Shown piece by piece: positions 15,503 through 27,053 of a DNA stretch of 64,000 bases. The stretch is from Novosphingobium panipatense (lineage in GTDB: Bacteria > Pseudomonadota > Alphaproteobacteria > Sphingomonadales > Sphingomonadaceae): assembly GCF_002149965.1 (NCBI RefSeq), contig NZ_MSQB01000015.1:67675-131674 (forward strand), given 5' to 3'. Position numbers and translations under genes: made by a program. Under the pieces are notes generated by a model, which saw nothing but the letters and a program-made list of their open reading frames with translations, was not told the DNA's origin and made no database searches. Within the stretch, counting starts at the first letter, position 1. The number at the start of each line of letters is the position of its first letter.

Positions 15503-16507
15503 ATGAAAATCGACCCCCTCTTGAGGGCCCTTTCGGAGCCGACGCGACTGCGCATCATGCGTCTGCTCGCGCATATGGAACTGGCCGTGGGAGAGCTTGC
15601 CCAGGTGCTCGGGCAGAGCCAGCCGCGAGTCTCTCGCCATGTGAAGATTCTCTGCGACGCAGGCCTGGCGCAGCGCCGCAAGGAAGGTAGCTGGGTTTTC
15701 CTGCGCACGGCCGTGAAGGAAAAGAGCGAGCCGCCGATGGGCGCCGCCGCCGCGCAGCTCCTGACCATTGCCGAGCGCGACGATCCGGCCTTTTCCGCGC
15801 GCTGCGCCGAAGATCGCCGTCAGCTTGCGGCGATTCGCGAGGCACGCGAATCCAGCGCCCAGGCCTATTTCGCCCTCCACGCGGAGGAATGGGACACCCT
15901 GCGCCAGCTTCACGGCGCCGACGGCCCTGTGGAAACCGCCCTGATGGCCGCGTTCGGCCGCCAGAAGCTGGGCGCGCTGCTCGATGTCGGCACCGGCACG
16001 GGACGCATGGCGGAACTGCTTTCAGGCCGGGCCGGGCATGTCACCGCGCTCGACAAGAGCCCGGACATGTTGCGAATTGCCCGCGCCCGGTTGCAGTCTT
16101 TGCCGCCGGACAAGCTCTCGCTGGTCCAGGGCGACTTCACCGCCCTGCCCTTCGCCGCCGCTACATTCGATACCGTGCTGTTCCATCAGGTACTGCACTA
16201 TGCGCAGGATCCCGGCGTGGTCCTGGCCGAAGCCGCGCGCGTCACCGTGGAGGGCGGCCGCGTGGCCGTGGTCGATCTTGCCGCGCATGACCGCGAGGAA
16301 CTGCGCGAGCGCCATGCCCACGCCCGCCTCGGCTTTTCCGACGAACAGATGGAAGCCCTGTTGGCGGAAGCCGGATTCGCGCCCGAGCTGCCGACGATCC
16401 TGCCCGGCGATCCGCTTACCGTGAAGATCTGGACGGCGCGCCGCCTGCCGCACGCCGCCCCCGACACCATTTCCGAGATTCAAGACAGAAAGACCGAACT
16501 GCCATGA
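15503..16507 (+). CDS. sahR: ArsR-family regulator fused to a methyltransferase-like domain (SahR type)
   Basis: A 334-residue fusion. Residues 1-85 form an ArsR-type winged helix (LSEPTRLRIMRLL, then the recognition helix QSQPRVSRHVKILCDAGL). From about residue 120 a class I methyltransferase fold follows, with motif I LLDVGTGTGRMAELL near 160. In the characterised SahR family (Desulfovibrio and other Proteobacteria) this domain senses S-adenosylhomocysteine rather than methylating. The gene heads metF-metH1-GNAT-metH2, overlaps metF by 4 bp (ATGA), and has a perfect palindrome at its start, all consistent with SahR. Start ATG 15503 is preferred because an upstream GTG would lie across the operator region. 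Confidence 0.9.
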   Translation: MKIDPLLRALSEPTRLRIMRLLAHMELAVGELAQVLGQSQPRVSRHVKILCDAGLAQRRKEGSWVFLRTAVKEKSEPPMGAAAAQLLTIAERDDPAFSARCAEDRRQLAAIREARESSAQAYFALHAEEWDTLRQLHGADGPVETALMAAFGRQKLGALLDVGTGTGRMAELLSGRAGHVTALDKSPDMLRIARARLQSLPPDKLSLVQGDFTALPFAAATFDTVLFHQVLHYAQDPGVVLAEAARVTVEGGRVAVVDLAAHDREELRERHAHARLGFSDEQMEALLAEAGFAPELPTILPGDPLTVKIWTARRLPHAAPDTISEIQDRKTELP

Positions 16508-17406
16508 CTTCTGCCGAACGACCGGTCTCCGCGCCGCTTTTCGAGGACCTGCCGGGCGACATTTCCGTTTCCTTCGAATTCTTCCCGCCCAAGACGGAGA
16601 AGATGGAGGAACAGCTCTGGGATGCGATCACCCAGCTTGCTCCGCTGGCCCCCAGCTTCGTTTCGGTGACTTACGGCGCCGGTGGCTCCACCCGTGAGCG
16701 CACCCATTCCACCGTCTCGCGCCTCGTGCGCGAAACCGATCTGGTGCCCGCCGCCCATCTCACTTGCGTGGGCGCGAGCAAGGACGAGATCGCCGAGATC
16801 GCCGACCAGTACTGGGAAGCCGGCGTGCGCCATATCGTCGCCCTGCGCGGCGATCCGCCGCCGGCGCACGGCGGCATCTTCACCCCGCACCCCGAAGGCT
16901 ACACCGGCGCCGCCGATCTCGTTTCCGGCCTTAAGGCGCGGCACGATTTCGACATTTCGGTGGCGGCCTATCCCGAGATCCATCCCGAGGCCCTCAGCGC
17001 CAATGCCGACCTCGACAACCTGAAGCGCAAGCTGGACGCCGGTGCCAACCGCGCGATCACGCAGTTCTTCTTCTCGACCGACGCCTATTTCCGCTTCCTC
17101 GACAAGGCGCTGGCCGCAGGCATCACCGCGCCGATCCTGCCGGGCATCATGCCGGTGACCAGCTTCGCCGCGATCCGCCGCATGTCGGGCAATACCGAGA
17201 TTCCGGGCTGGCTGGAGCGGATGTTCGAAGGGCTCGACGATCGCCCCGGCCCGCGCGCGCTGGTGGCCGCGGTTGCCGCGGCCGACTTGTGCCGCAGGCT
17301 CTACCAGGGCGGCGTGCGCGATTTCCACTTCTATACACTCAACCGCGCCGAGCAGGCCTATGCGATCTGCCAGCTTCTGGGCCTGCGCCCCAAAGCGGAA
17401 TCCTGA
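16504..17406 (+). CDS. metF: methylenetetrahydrofolate reductase [NAD(P)H]
   Basis: Reduces 5,10-methylene-THF to 5-methyl-THF, the methyl donor for methionine synthase. The 300-residue FAD-dependent TIM barrel shows the usual early block SFEFFPPKTEKMEEQLW, the SVTYGAGGSTRERT motif and the ALRGDPP motif, and later QFFFSTDAYFRF and GIMPVTSF. The ATG overlaps the sahR stop, so translation is likely coupled. metH1 follows after a 98-bp gap that contains a 10-bp-stem hairpin. Confidence 0.96.
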   Translation: MTSAERPVSAPLFEDLPGDISVSFEFFPPKTEKMEEQLWDAITQLAPLAPSFVSVTYGAGGSTRERTHSTVSRLVRETDLVPAAHLTCVGASKDEIAEIADQYWEAGVRHIVALRGDPPPAHGGIFTPHPEGYTGAADLVSGLKARHDFDISVAAYPEIHPEALSANADLDNLKRKLDAGANRAITQFFFSTDAYFRFLDKALAAGITAPILPGIMPVTSFAAIRRMSGNTEIPGWLERMFEGLDDRPGPRALVAAVAAADLCRRLYQGGVRDFHFYTLNRAEQAYAICQLLGLRPKAES

Positions 17407-17420
17407 GCGGACTTGCCCAA

Positions 17421-17456
17421 GGACCGTTCGTGACGCAAGGCGCGCGCGAACGGTCC
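17421..17456 (+). other. hairpin in the metF-metH1 gap
   Basis: GGACCGTTCG (17421-17430) and CGAACGGTCC (17447-17456) are exact reverse complements with a 16-nt loop. There is no following T-tract, so it is more likely an mRNA stability or processing hairpin than a terminator. It does not match the SAM or SAH riboswitch patterns I know. Confidence 0.6.
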
Positions 17457-17504
17457 GCCAAAGATGACCTTTAGCCCCTTCCGGGCTGATCGGGGATTAC
17501 GATA

Positions 17505-18551
17505 ATGAGTGCCAGAGAACAGTTCCTCGCCGAAGCGGCCAAGCGCATCCTGATCACGGACGGCGCGTTCGGCACCGAAATCCAGCGCTGGAAGCTCAGC
17601 GAAGAGGACTATGCGGGCAACCTCGGCCTCTCCCACGACCAGAAGGGCAACAACGACATTCTCGCGCTGACCAAGCCCGAAGTGCCCGAATCGATCCACC
17701 GCGCCTATTTCGAGGCCGGAGCCGACATTGCCGAGACCAATACCTTCTCGGCCAACCGCATCAGCCAGGCCGACTACGGCGCCGAGCACCTCGTGCGCGA
17801 GATCAACGTCGAATCGGCAAAGCTGGCCCGCCGTCTCGCCAACGAATACCAGGCCAAGGACGGGCGCCCGCGCTTCGTGGCGGGCGCGATCGGGCCGACC
17901 AACAAGACGCTCTCGCTCAGCCCGGACGTCAACGATCCCGGCTACCGCGAGATCGACTGGGACGAACTGGTCGACGTCTACAAGGAACAGGCCGCAGCCC
18001 TCGTCGAAGGCGGGGCCGATTTCATCCTGATCGAGACGGTGTTCGACACGCTCAACGCCAAGGCCGGGGTCATGGCGGTGCGCAAGCTCGAGGCCGAGCT
18101 GGGCCGCGAAGTGCCGATCATGATGTCGATGACGCTGACCGACCTTTCCGGGCGCAACCTTTCGGGCCACACCGTGGAAGCCTTCTGGCATGCCGTGCGC
18201 CACGCGAAGCCGGTGACGATCGGGCTCAACTGCTCGTTTGGCGCCACCCAGCTGCGCCCGCATGTGAAGACCCTGTCCGAACTCGCGGACACCCTGATCA
18301 TGATCTATCCCAATGCCGGCCTGCCCAACGAACTGGGCCAGTACGACGAGATGCCCGAGACCACGGCGGGCTTCGTGGGCGAATGGGCGATCGCGGGACA
18401 AGTCAACGTGCTGGGCGGCTGCTGCGGTTCGACCCCCGACCATATCGCCGCCATGGCGCGCAAGGTCGCAGGCCTCGCGCCGCGCCGCCTGCCCGAACTC
18501 GATCCGGTGACGCGCCTCGCCGGGCTCGAACCCTTCACCATGGCCGGGTGA
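17505..18551 (+). CDS. methionine synthase, homocysteine-binding module (MetH1)
   Basis: A 348-residue protein corresponding to the N-terminal zinc/homocysteine-binding module of MetH. Evidence: ILITDGAFGTEIQRW at the start, ETNTFSAN, and the zinc ligands in GLNCSFGA (about 242) and GGCCGSTP (about 305). It stops right after the module, where single-chain MetH would continue into the folate domain; the remainder is encoded separately at 19122-21809. Homocysteine is activated here and methylated by the cobalamin on the other subunit. A GNAT gene starts 4 bp after the stop, so the split is operonic rather than a frameshift. Confidence 0.93.
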   Translation: MSAREQFLAEAAKRILITDGAFGTEIQRWKLSEEDYAGNLGLSHDQKGNNDILALTKPEVPESIHRAYFEAGADIAETNTFSANRISQADYGAEHLVREINVESAKLARRLANEYQAKDGRPRFVAGAIGPTNKTLSLSPDVNDPGYREIDWDELVDVYKEQAAALVEGGADFILIETVFDTLNAKAGVMAVRKLEAELGREVPIMMSMTLTDLSGRNLSGHTVEAFWHAVRHAKPVTIGLNCSFGATQLRPHVKTLSELADTLIMIYPNAGLPNELGQYDEMPETTAGFVGEWAIAGQVNVLGGCCGSTPDHIAAMARKVAGLAPRRLPELDPVTRLAGLEPFTMAG

Positions 18552-18555
18552 CGCC

Positions 18556-19101
18556 ATGACCGATTTCCCGATCTGGCGCATCCGCCCCGCCACGGCCGAC
18601 GATGCCGACGCGCTTTCCCTGGTGGCGAGCGCGACTTTCCTCGAAAACTTCGCGGGGCTGGTCGATGGCGGCGGTATCGTCGCCCACTGCCTGAAGCAGC
18701 ACTCTGCGGAAAACTATCGCAAGTACCTCGGCAGGGGCGCGAAGGCATGGCTGGCGGAAGTCGAGCCGGGCCACGCGCCCGTCGGCTACGCCCTGATCTG
18801 CGATCCCGAACTGGAACTGGCGCAGGAGGGCGATCTCGAACTGAAGCGCATCTACCTGTTCTCGCGCTTCCAGGGTTCGATGATGGCGGGCACGATGATG
18901 CGCATCGTCCGCGATGCCGCCGTGGCCGCGGGCTGGCAGCGCCTGCTGCTGGGCGTGAAGAACGACAATCACCGCGCCCTCGCCTTCTATGCCAAGCACG
19001 GCTTCGCGCCGATCGGCACCCGGACTTTCGACGTCGGCGGCAAGACCTATGACGACTATGTGCTCGCCCTGGAGTTGGCGAACGCATCGCCTGCGAACTG
19101 A
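18556..19101 (+). CDS. GNAT family N-acetyltransferase between the metH halves
   Basis: A 181-residue GNAT protein: [14 protein letters not shown]-terminus, a central [20 protein letters not shown] block with the acetyl-CoA P-loop region, and the C-terminal [20 protein letters not shown] motif typical of the fold. It begins 4 bp after metH1 and ends 20 bp before metH2, so it is translated from the methionine operon mRNA. Its substrate is unknown. The conserved-looking placement suggests either a role linked to methionine or amino-acid metabolism or a passive insertion; sequence alone cannot tell. Confidence 0.88.
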   Translation: MTDFPIWRIRPATADDADALSLVASATFLENFAGLVDGGGIVAHCLKQHSAENYRKYLGRGAKAWLAEVEPGHAPVGYALICDPELELAQEGDLELKRIYLFSRFQGSMMAGTMMRIVRDAAVAAGWQRLLLGVKNDNHRALAFYAKHGFAPIGTRTFDVGGKTYDDYVLALELANASPAN

Positions 19102-19121
19102 TTCAACGAGAACGACAGACC

Positions 19122-21809
<2,688 letters not shown>

Positions 21810-21817
21810 GCTATTTC

Positions 21818-21863
21818 CCTGCCGTCGTCATTGCGCGCGTAGCAAAGCGATGACGACGGCAGG
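21818..21863. terminator. 14-bp-stem hairpin after metH2 (family D-like repeat)
   Basis: CCTGCCGTCGTCAT (21818-21831) and ATGACGACGGCAGG (21850-21863) form a perfect 14-bp stem with an 18-nt loop, 9 bp after the metH2 stop. The loop TGCGCGCGTAGCAAAGCG resembles the family D repeat near 11730. No clear T-tract follows. Confidence 0.65.
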
Positions 21864-21984
21864 AGGCATTGCTTTCGATTACAATCTGGAAAACTTGCGC
21901 AAACCCCGAAAGGCCGGATTGCCCGTTTTCTTTCCCCGAGGCATTCCTGCGCCCCAACGATAACGAATGGGGACGGGGCACCCG

Positions 21985-23181
21985 ATGGGGACGACCGAAA
22001 TTTACCTGATTGCGCTGACGATCATTCTCGCGGCGCCCTACCTGGTGTGGCGGCTGCTGCGCACCGAGCACTGGGCACCGCTGGTGGTCGTGCAGATCAT
22101 CGGCGGCATCCTGCTCGGCCCCGGCGTGCTGGGCCACCTGGCGCCCGATTTCCATGCCTTCGTCTTCAACCCGCAAGTCATGACCGCGCTGAACGGCGTG
22201 GCCTGGTGGGCGGTGATGATGTTCGTCTTCGTCGCGGGGGTCGAACTCGACCTTTCCGACGCCTGGACGCACCGCGCCGAAACCACGCTGACTGCCGCCT
22301 GTGCCCTGCTGACACCGCTCGCTTTCGGCGCGATCGCCGCGGCCCTGCTGCTGCGCACGCCGGGATGGATCGGCCCGGAAGGCAGCTATCCGCAGGCCGT
22401 GCTTGGCGTGGGCATGGCCTGCGCGGTCACCGCCCTGCCGATCCTGGTCCTGCTGATGGAAAAGCTCGGCATCTTCCGCGAGCCGCTCGGCCAGCGGCTG
22501 CTGCGCTATGCCAGCCTTGACGATATCGCGATCTGGGGCGTGCTGGCGCTGATCTTGGTCGATTGGGAACGCGTCGGCCGCCAGGGCCTGTTCCTCGTCG
22601 CCTTCGCGGCGGCCTCTTTCGTGATTCGCGCCCTGTTCAAGCGGCTCGGCGAGCAGGACCGCTGGTACGTGGCCCTGATCTGGCTGGCACTCGTCGGCTT
22701 CGCGGCGGACTGGTCCGGCCTGCACTTCATGGTCGGCGCCTTCCTGGCCGGAGTGGTGCTCGACGCGCGCTGGTTCAGCCGCGAGAAGCTGGACCTGTTC
22801 CGCGAATTCCTGCTGCTCACCGTCATGCCGGTATTCTTCCTCAGCACCGGCCTGCGCACCAATTGGGGCGCCGATAGTTTAACGGGGGGCGGAGCCATGG
22901 TGATCGGCGCCGCATTCCTGTTCCTGATCGCCTCGGTAGCGGGCAAGCTGGCGGGCGTTCACCTTGCCGGAAAGCTGCTCGGCTGGAAAAAGGGCGATGC
23001 CACGGTAATCGGCTGGATGCTCCAGACCAAGGCGCTCATCATGATCATCTTCGTCAACGTCCTGCTCGACAAGAAGATCGTCACCGCCGAGACCTTCACC
23101 GCCCTGCTGCTGATGGCGGTGATGAGCACGATGCTGACCGTGCCCATCGTCAAGCCGCGTCTTGCCAGGCTGATCGACTAA
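21985..23181 (+). CDS. cation:proton antiporter, CPA2 family
   Basis: About 398 residues and 12 membrane segments, from IYLIALTIILAAPYLVWRLL to the C-terminal LLLMAVMSTMLTVPIV. Motifs of the monovalent cation/proton antiporter-2 group are visible: GGILLGPGVLGHL and the paired FVFVAGVELDL segment carrying an acidic residue in the membrane. There is no C-terminal nucleotide-binding (TrkA-N) domain, unlike the second antiporter at 46477-48231. The ATG at 21985 has GGGG six bases upstream; an ATG at 21967 is possible. Its stop codon overlaps that of the convergent SDR gene by two bases. Confidence 0.87.
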   Translation: MGTTEIYLIALTIILAAPYLVWRLLRTEHWAPLVVVQIIGGILLGPGVLGHLAPDFHAFVFNPQVMTALNGVAWWAVMMFVFVAGVELDLSDAWTHRAETTLTAACALLTPLAFGAIAAALLLRTPGWIGPEGSYPQAVLGVGMACAVTALPILVLLMEKLGIFREPLGQRLLRYASLDDIAIWGVLALILVDWERVGRQGLFLVAFAAASFVIRALFKRLGEQDRWYVALIWLALVGFAADWSGLHFMVGAFLAGVVLDARWFSREKLDLFREFLLLTVMPVFFLSTGLRTNWGADSLTGGGAMVIGAAFLFLIASVAGKLAGVHLAGKLLGWKKGDATVIGWMLQTKALIMIIFVNVLLDKKIVTAETFTALLLMAVMSTMLTVPIVKPRLARLID

Positions 23182-24038
23182 CTGCCCGCGCGTCCAACAA
23201 GCCTTTCCGCCGCCTGCCAGAACGCCTCCACGAAAGCCCCGTCTTCCACCACCGGATTGGGCTTTCGTGGTGCGCGTTCGAACCAATAGCCCCCGCTGGA
23301 CCTGCCGGGCTCTTCCGCAGTCGCCAGCCAGATCACGGTGTCCGCTCCCTGCTGCGGAGAGAGTTTCGGCGCATCGCCATAAGCGGCCTGCACGCTATCG
23401 GGGGTATGCGAGAAGAAATTGCTACCGACCGTGCCGGGATGGACTGCCTGGGCGACGATCCCGTCCTTGCCCAGACGCGCCGCGAGCCCCCGTGCATGAA
23501 GCACATTGGCCAGCTTGGCGCTGCAATAGGCTGCACCTGGGCTCCAGTTGCCGAGATTCTGCAGATCGGCGAGATCGATGCCGGGTATCATCTCGCTGCC
23601 GTCCGAAGCCGTGTTGACGATCCTGACGCTGCCTTCGGGCGCATCGGCAGCAGCCTTGCGAAGCAGGGGAAGAAGCCGGGCCGTCAGCGCGAAAGGCCCC
23701 AGGAAATTGGCCGCGTAATTGGCCTCGAAGCCCTCCGCCGTCATCTCCCGTTCGCGCGCCATGCCGCCGGCATTATTGATGAGGACATCGATCCGCCCCA
23801 CTCTGCCGGCGATCTCCTCCGCAAGCCGATCGACCTCCGAAAGCAGCGAAAGATCGGCGCGCAGCATCTCCACGCCGGCGGCAAGATCGGCCTCCGCCGC
23901 CGCGCAGCGCCCCGGATCGCGGCCCACGCCGATCACCCGGAAGCCCTGCGCCGCCAGAGCGCGCGCCGTTTCCAGCCCTATGCCCGAGCTTGCCCCGGTC
24001 ACGATTGCCACGCGCTCCGATCCTGCCAACGATGCCAT
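23178..24038 (-). CDS. SDR family NAD(P)-dependent oxidoreductase
   Basis: A 286-residue short-chain dehydrogenase of the WW-domain oxidoreductase/retinol dehydrogenase-like type. The cofactor loop TGASSGIG is near residue 15, followed by NNAGG, the catalytic Ser in NTASDGS and YCSAKLANVLH (Tyr, Lys). The PGTVGSNFF segment after the active site is typical. The start at 24038 (MASLAG) has AGGAG eight bases before it, better than the longer frame starting at 24098. Substrate unknown. Divergent from recQ; convergent with the antiporter. Confidence 0.88.
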   Translation of the reverse strand: MASLAGSERVAIVTGASSGIGLETARALAAQGFRVIGVGRDPGRCAAAEADLAAGVEMLRADLSLLSEVDRLAEEIAGRVGRIDVLINNAGGMAREREMTAEGFEANYAANFLGPFALTARLLPLLRKAAADAPEGSVRIVNTASDGSEMIPGIDLADLQNLGNWSPGAAYCSAKLANVLHARGLAARLGKDGIVAQAVHPGTVGSNFFSHTPDSVQAAYGDAPKLSPQQGADTVIWLATAEEPGRSSGGYWFERAPRKPNPVVEDGAFVEAFWQAAERLVGRAGS

Positions 24039-24175
24039 GTCTGCCGCTCCTCTCTCGTCCTTGGCGCCATTTCGACTACCCGCGCGGCCAAACCGCAAGC
24101 TATTGGCGCGGAAACGGAGGAAATCATCGGTTCAGCGGTTTTCAGACCTGTCCCCGTTCTGCCATAAGCGCGCTC

Positions 24176-25969
24176 GTGCTTTCCGCCGATCTCCTGCCTG
24201 ATGCGCACGAAGCGCTCCACGCCACATTCGGGTTCAACGCCTTTCGCGGCGTGCAGGAGCAGGTCGTCATGCGGGCGCTCTCCGGCCGTTCGACGCTGGC
24301 CGTCATGCCCACCGGCGCCGGCAAGTCGCTGACCTATCAGCTTCCCGCCGTCATGCTGGAGGGGACTTGCGTCGTCGTTTCCCCGCTGATCGCGCTGATG
24401 CACGACCAGCTGCGCTCGGCCACCGCCAACGGCATCCGCGCCGCCACGCTGACCAGCGCCGATGCCGACCGCGGCCTGACCATGGACCGCTTCCGCGCGG
24501 GCGAGCTGGACTTGCTCTACATCGCCCCCGAACGCGCCAGCCAGCCCCATTTCCGCGAACTTCTGGAACAGTCCCGCGTCGCCCTCTTCGCCATCGACGA
24601 GGCGCACTGCGTTTCCGAATGGGGCCACGATTTCCGGCCCGACTACCGGCTGCTGAAGCCGCTGCTCGATGCCTTTCCCGAAGTGCCCCGCCTGGCGCTG
24701 ACCGCCACGGCGGACCATCACACCCGCACGGATATCCTCGCCCAGCTCGGCATTGCCGAGGAAGGGCTGATCGTTGCCGGATTCGACCGTCCGAACATCC
24801 GCTACGCCATCCGCCCCCGCGACAATGCCATGCGGCAGTTGAAGGCGGTGATGGACGAGAATCCGGGCCCCGGCATCGTCTACGCCCCCACCCGCGCCCG
24901 CGTCGAGCAGCTGGCCGAAACGCTCGCCTCCGCCACCGGCCGCCGCGTATTGCCCTATCACGCCGGGCTCGATCCCGAAGTGCGCGCCCGCAACCAGGCC
25001 GCCTTCGTGGCCTCGGAAGACATGGTCATGGTGGCCACGGTCGCATTCGGCATGGGGATCGACAAGCCGGACGTGCGCTTCGTCGCCCATGCCGGGATCC
25101 CCAAGTCGATCGAGGCCTATTACCAGGAAACCGGCCGCGCCGGGCGCGACGGCGACCCTTCCGTGGCGGTGATGTTCTGGGGCGCCGACGATTTCGCCCG
25201 CGCCCGCCAGCGCCTGTCCGAAATCGAACCGCACCGGCTGCAGAGCGAACGCCAGCGCCTCGATTCGCTGGCCGGTCTGGTCGAAACCGCCGAATGCCGC
25301 CGCGCCGTCCTGCTGCGCCACTTCGGCGAAACGCCTGCGCAGACTTGCGGCAATTGCGACAACTGCCTCGAACCGGCAGGGGTGATCGACGTTACCGAAC
25401 TCGCCCGCAAGCTGCTCTCGGCCGTCTATCGCACCGGCCAGAGCTACGGCCTCGGCCATCTCGAAAAGGTCCTGACCGGCGCCAGCGACGACCGCGTGCT
25501 CCAGCGCGGGCATGACCAGCTTTCGGTCTTCGGCATTCTCACCGCGGACGAGCAGCCGCTGTTGAAACCGCTTGCCCGCGCCTTGCAGGCACGCGGCAGC
25601 CTGCTGCCGACCGAACACGGCGGCCTGTCGCTGGGCGGAGACGCGCGCGAGATCCTCAAGGGCGAGGCTTCGGTCATGATCGTCGTGCCACCCAAGCGCG
25701 AAAAGAAGCGCCGGGGCGGAAAGGGCGCAGCGGACGGCGGCGCCAACCCGGTTGGCGATCCGCTGTTCGAGGCCCTGCGCGCGCTGCGCCGCGACCTGGC
25801 GCAAGAGGCGGGGGTCCCGCCTTATGTGGTGTTCCACGACGCCACCTTGCGCGAAATGGCCGCTGCCCGTCCCGCTTCGCTGGCGGAACTCGGCGAGATC
25901 GGCGGCGTCGGCACCCGCAAGCTGGAAGCCTATGGCGAGGCGTTTCTAGGCGTGCTGCGGCAATTTTGA
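24176..25969 (+). CDS. recQ: ATP-dependent DNA helicase RecQ
   Basis: A 597-residue 3'-5' helicase for recombination and fork repair. Order of motifs: Walker A MPTGAGKSLTYQLP, DEAH box with AIDEAHCVSEWGHDFRPDY, LALTATAD, then helicase domain 2 with GMGIDKPDVRFVAH and ETGRAGRDG. The zinc-binding Cys set (ECRRA... CGNCDNC) follows, then the winged helix and a C-terminal HRDC domain (ALRRDLAQEAGVPPYVVFHD). I chose GTG 24176 because it gives the standard length and N-terminus (LLPDAHEALHATFGFNAFRG); the upstream open frame overlaps the SDR gene. Confidence 0.93.
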   Translation: MLSADLLPDAHEALHATFGFNAFRGVQEQVVMRALSGRSTLAVMPTGAGKSLTYQLPAVMLEGTCVVVSPLIALMHDQLRSATANGIRAATLTSADADRGLTMDRFRAGELDLLYIAPERASQPHFRELLEQSRVALFAIDEAHCVSEWGHDFRPDYRLLKPLLDAFPEVPRLALTATADHHTRTDILAQLGIAEEGLIVAGFDRPNIRYAIRPRDNAMRQLKAVMDENPGPGIVYAPTRARVEQLAETLASATGRRVLPYHAGLDPEVRARNQAAFVASEDMVMVATVAFGMGIDKPDVRFVAHAGIPKSIEAYYQETGRAGRDGDPSVAVMFWGADDFARARQRLSEIEPHRLQSERQRLDSLAGLVETAECRRAVLLRHFGETPAQTCGNCDNCLEPAGVIDVTELARKLLSAVYRTGQSYGLGHLEKVLTGASDDRVLQRGHDQLSVFGILTADEQPLLKPLARALQARGSLLPTEHGGLSLGGDAREILKGEASVMIVVPPKREKKRRGGKGAADGGANPVGDPLFEALRALRRDLAQEAGVPPYVVFHDATLREMAAARPASLAELGEIGGVGTRKLEAYGEAFLGVLRQF

Positions 25970-25974
25970 TATTC

Positions 25975-26114
25975 CGTCGTCCCGGACTTGATCCGGGACC
26001 GCTGGCCGAGCCTCGCCCAACTCGCGGCAGGGCAATCCGTTTGCCCAGAGGCGGCTCGTCGCAAGCCTGCGCCTAAAGATTTGGCAGCGGTCCCGGATCA
26101 AGTCCGGGACGACG
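25975..26114. repeat. family B palindromic repeat pair, inverted (empty pair)
   Basis: Left copy 25975-26005 starts CGTCGTCCCGGACTTGA; right copy 26085-26114 is its inverse. The 79-bp spacer contains no gene. Each copy is itself a hairpin (CCCGGACTTGATCCGGG). Lies between recQ and the DUF188 gene. Confidence 0.9.
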
Positions 26115-26156
26115 ATATTTTCAAGCCATCCTGCTGCGAAGGCGCTAAGAGGCCGC

Positions 26157-26621
26157 ATGATCCGCATTCTGATCGATGCCGACGCCTGCCCGGTCAAGGA
26201 CGAAACCTACAAGGTCGCCGCGCGCTACAAGGTGCCGGTGGTGGTCGTCAGCAACAGCCCGATCCGGGTGCCGCAATCGCCGCTGATCGCGCGCAAGCTG
26301 GTGAGCGACGCCTTCGACGCCGCCGACGACTGGATCGCCGAGAATACCGCGCCCGGCGCCGTGGTGATCACGGCCGACATCCTGCTGGCCGACCGCTGCC
26401 TCAAGCTCGGCGCCGAAGTCGTCGCGCCGAACGGCAAGCCCTTCACCGCGGCCTCGATCGGCGGCGCCATCGCCACGCGGGCGATCATGGCAGACCTCAG
26501 GGCCGGCGGCGATGTCATCGGCGGGCCGCCGCCGTTCAGCAAAACAGACCGATCGCGCTTTCTCTCCAGCCTCGATGAAGTGCTGGTGCGATTGCGGCGC
26601 CGGTTCCAGACAGGTTCCTGA
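26157..26621 (+). CDS. YaiI/YqxD family protein (DUF188)
   Basis: A 154-residue cytoplasmic protein matching the DUF188 family from end to end: the opening MIRILIDADACPVKDE, the VVVVSNSPIRVP strand, the SDAFDAADDWIAEN helix, VVITADILLADRC and the C-terminal GGPPPFSKTDRSRFLSSLDE motif. The acidic residues (DADAC, DAADDWI, TADILLADRC) resemble PIN-like nuclease folds, but no activity is established that I know of. It sits alone between two repeat pairs. Confidence 0.9.
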   Translation: MIRILIDADACPVKDETYKVAARYKVPVVVVSNSPIRVPQSPLIARKLVSDAFDAADDWIAENTAPGAVVITADILLADRCLKLGAEVVAPNGKPFTAASIGGAIATRAIMADLRAGGDVIGGPPPFSKTDRSRFLSSLDEVLVRLRRRFQTGS

Positions 26622-26651
26622 CTTCATCGGAAACGCCGCGGCCCCTACTTC

Positions 26652-26728
26652 CGCTCATCCTGAGCTTGTCGAAGGATAGGAGGTCTGGCGCTGCTTTGCG
26701 GGGCTTCGACAAGCTCAGCCTGAGCGGG
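26652..26728. repeat. family A palindromic repeat pair, inverted (empty pair)
   Basis: Left copy 26652-26675 (CGCTCATCCTGAGCTTGTCG) and right copy 26700-26728 (GGGCTTCGACAAGCTCAGCC onwards) are inverted with a 24-bp spacer. This is the same geometry as the pair around the GIY-YIG gene at 1612, but with no gene inside. Confidence 0.88.
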
Positions 26729-26744
26729 GATGGGATGCCGCGCC

Positions 26745-27044
26745 CTACCCCAAGCGATAGGGCGTGGGATCGCCGCGCTCGCGGATCAGCATCTGCCGTG
26801 CATCCCCGCGCAGGCGCAGGCAAACCGCCTCGCGCGTTTCCTCGCCCAGCATTTCGGGAAAAGCGGATAGCGCCGCCTCGAAACCGTGCTCCACCAGCGC
26901 GCCGAGCACACCGGATTCATCGACATCGAAAGCCCGCGCCATCAGTTTGAGGGTGCGGACGGTTTCGCGGAATTCGAAATCGATGAGCCGCCCCGATTCG
27001 AACTCCTCCTTGCGCAGCAGCGCCCGTCGCAGATCCCAGACCAT
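26745..27044 (-). CDS. conserved-looking small protein, function unknown
   Basis: A 99-residue protein without signal peptide or membrane segment. It is helical and charged (MVWDLRRALLRKEEFESGRL, then LMARAFDVDESGVLGALVEHG). Codon use resembles its neighbours, and it ends before a repeat pair. It starts 9 bp after the stop of the 93-residue gene upstream, so the two are probably co-transcribed. I do not recognise a family; the reading frame is supported by composition and operon spacing rather than by a known domain. Confidence 0.6.
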   Translation of the reverse strand: MVWDLRRALLRKEEFESGRLIDFEFRETVRTLKLMARAFDVDESGVLGALVEHGFEAALSAFPEMLGEETREAVCLRLRGDARQMLIRERGDPTPYRLG

Positions 27045-27053
27045 TCGATCGGC

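Noticed and set aside
17407..17504. SAM, SAH or cobalamin riboswitch before metH1
   Set aside because: A hairpin is present, but none of the conserved core sequences of these riboswitches can be found, and a SahR operator already explains control of the operon.
23178..23181. Overlapping stop codons of the convergent antiporter and SDR genes as a special feature
   Set aside because: Short convergent overlaps are common in compact genomes and need no special explanation.
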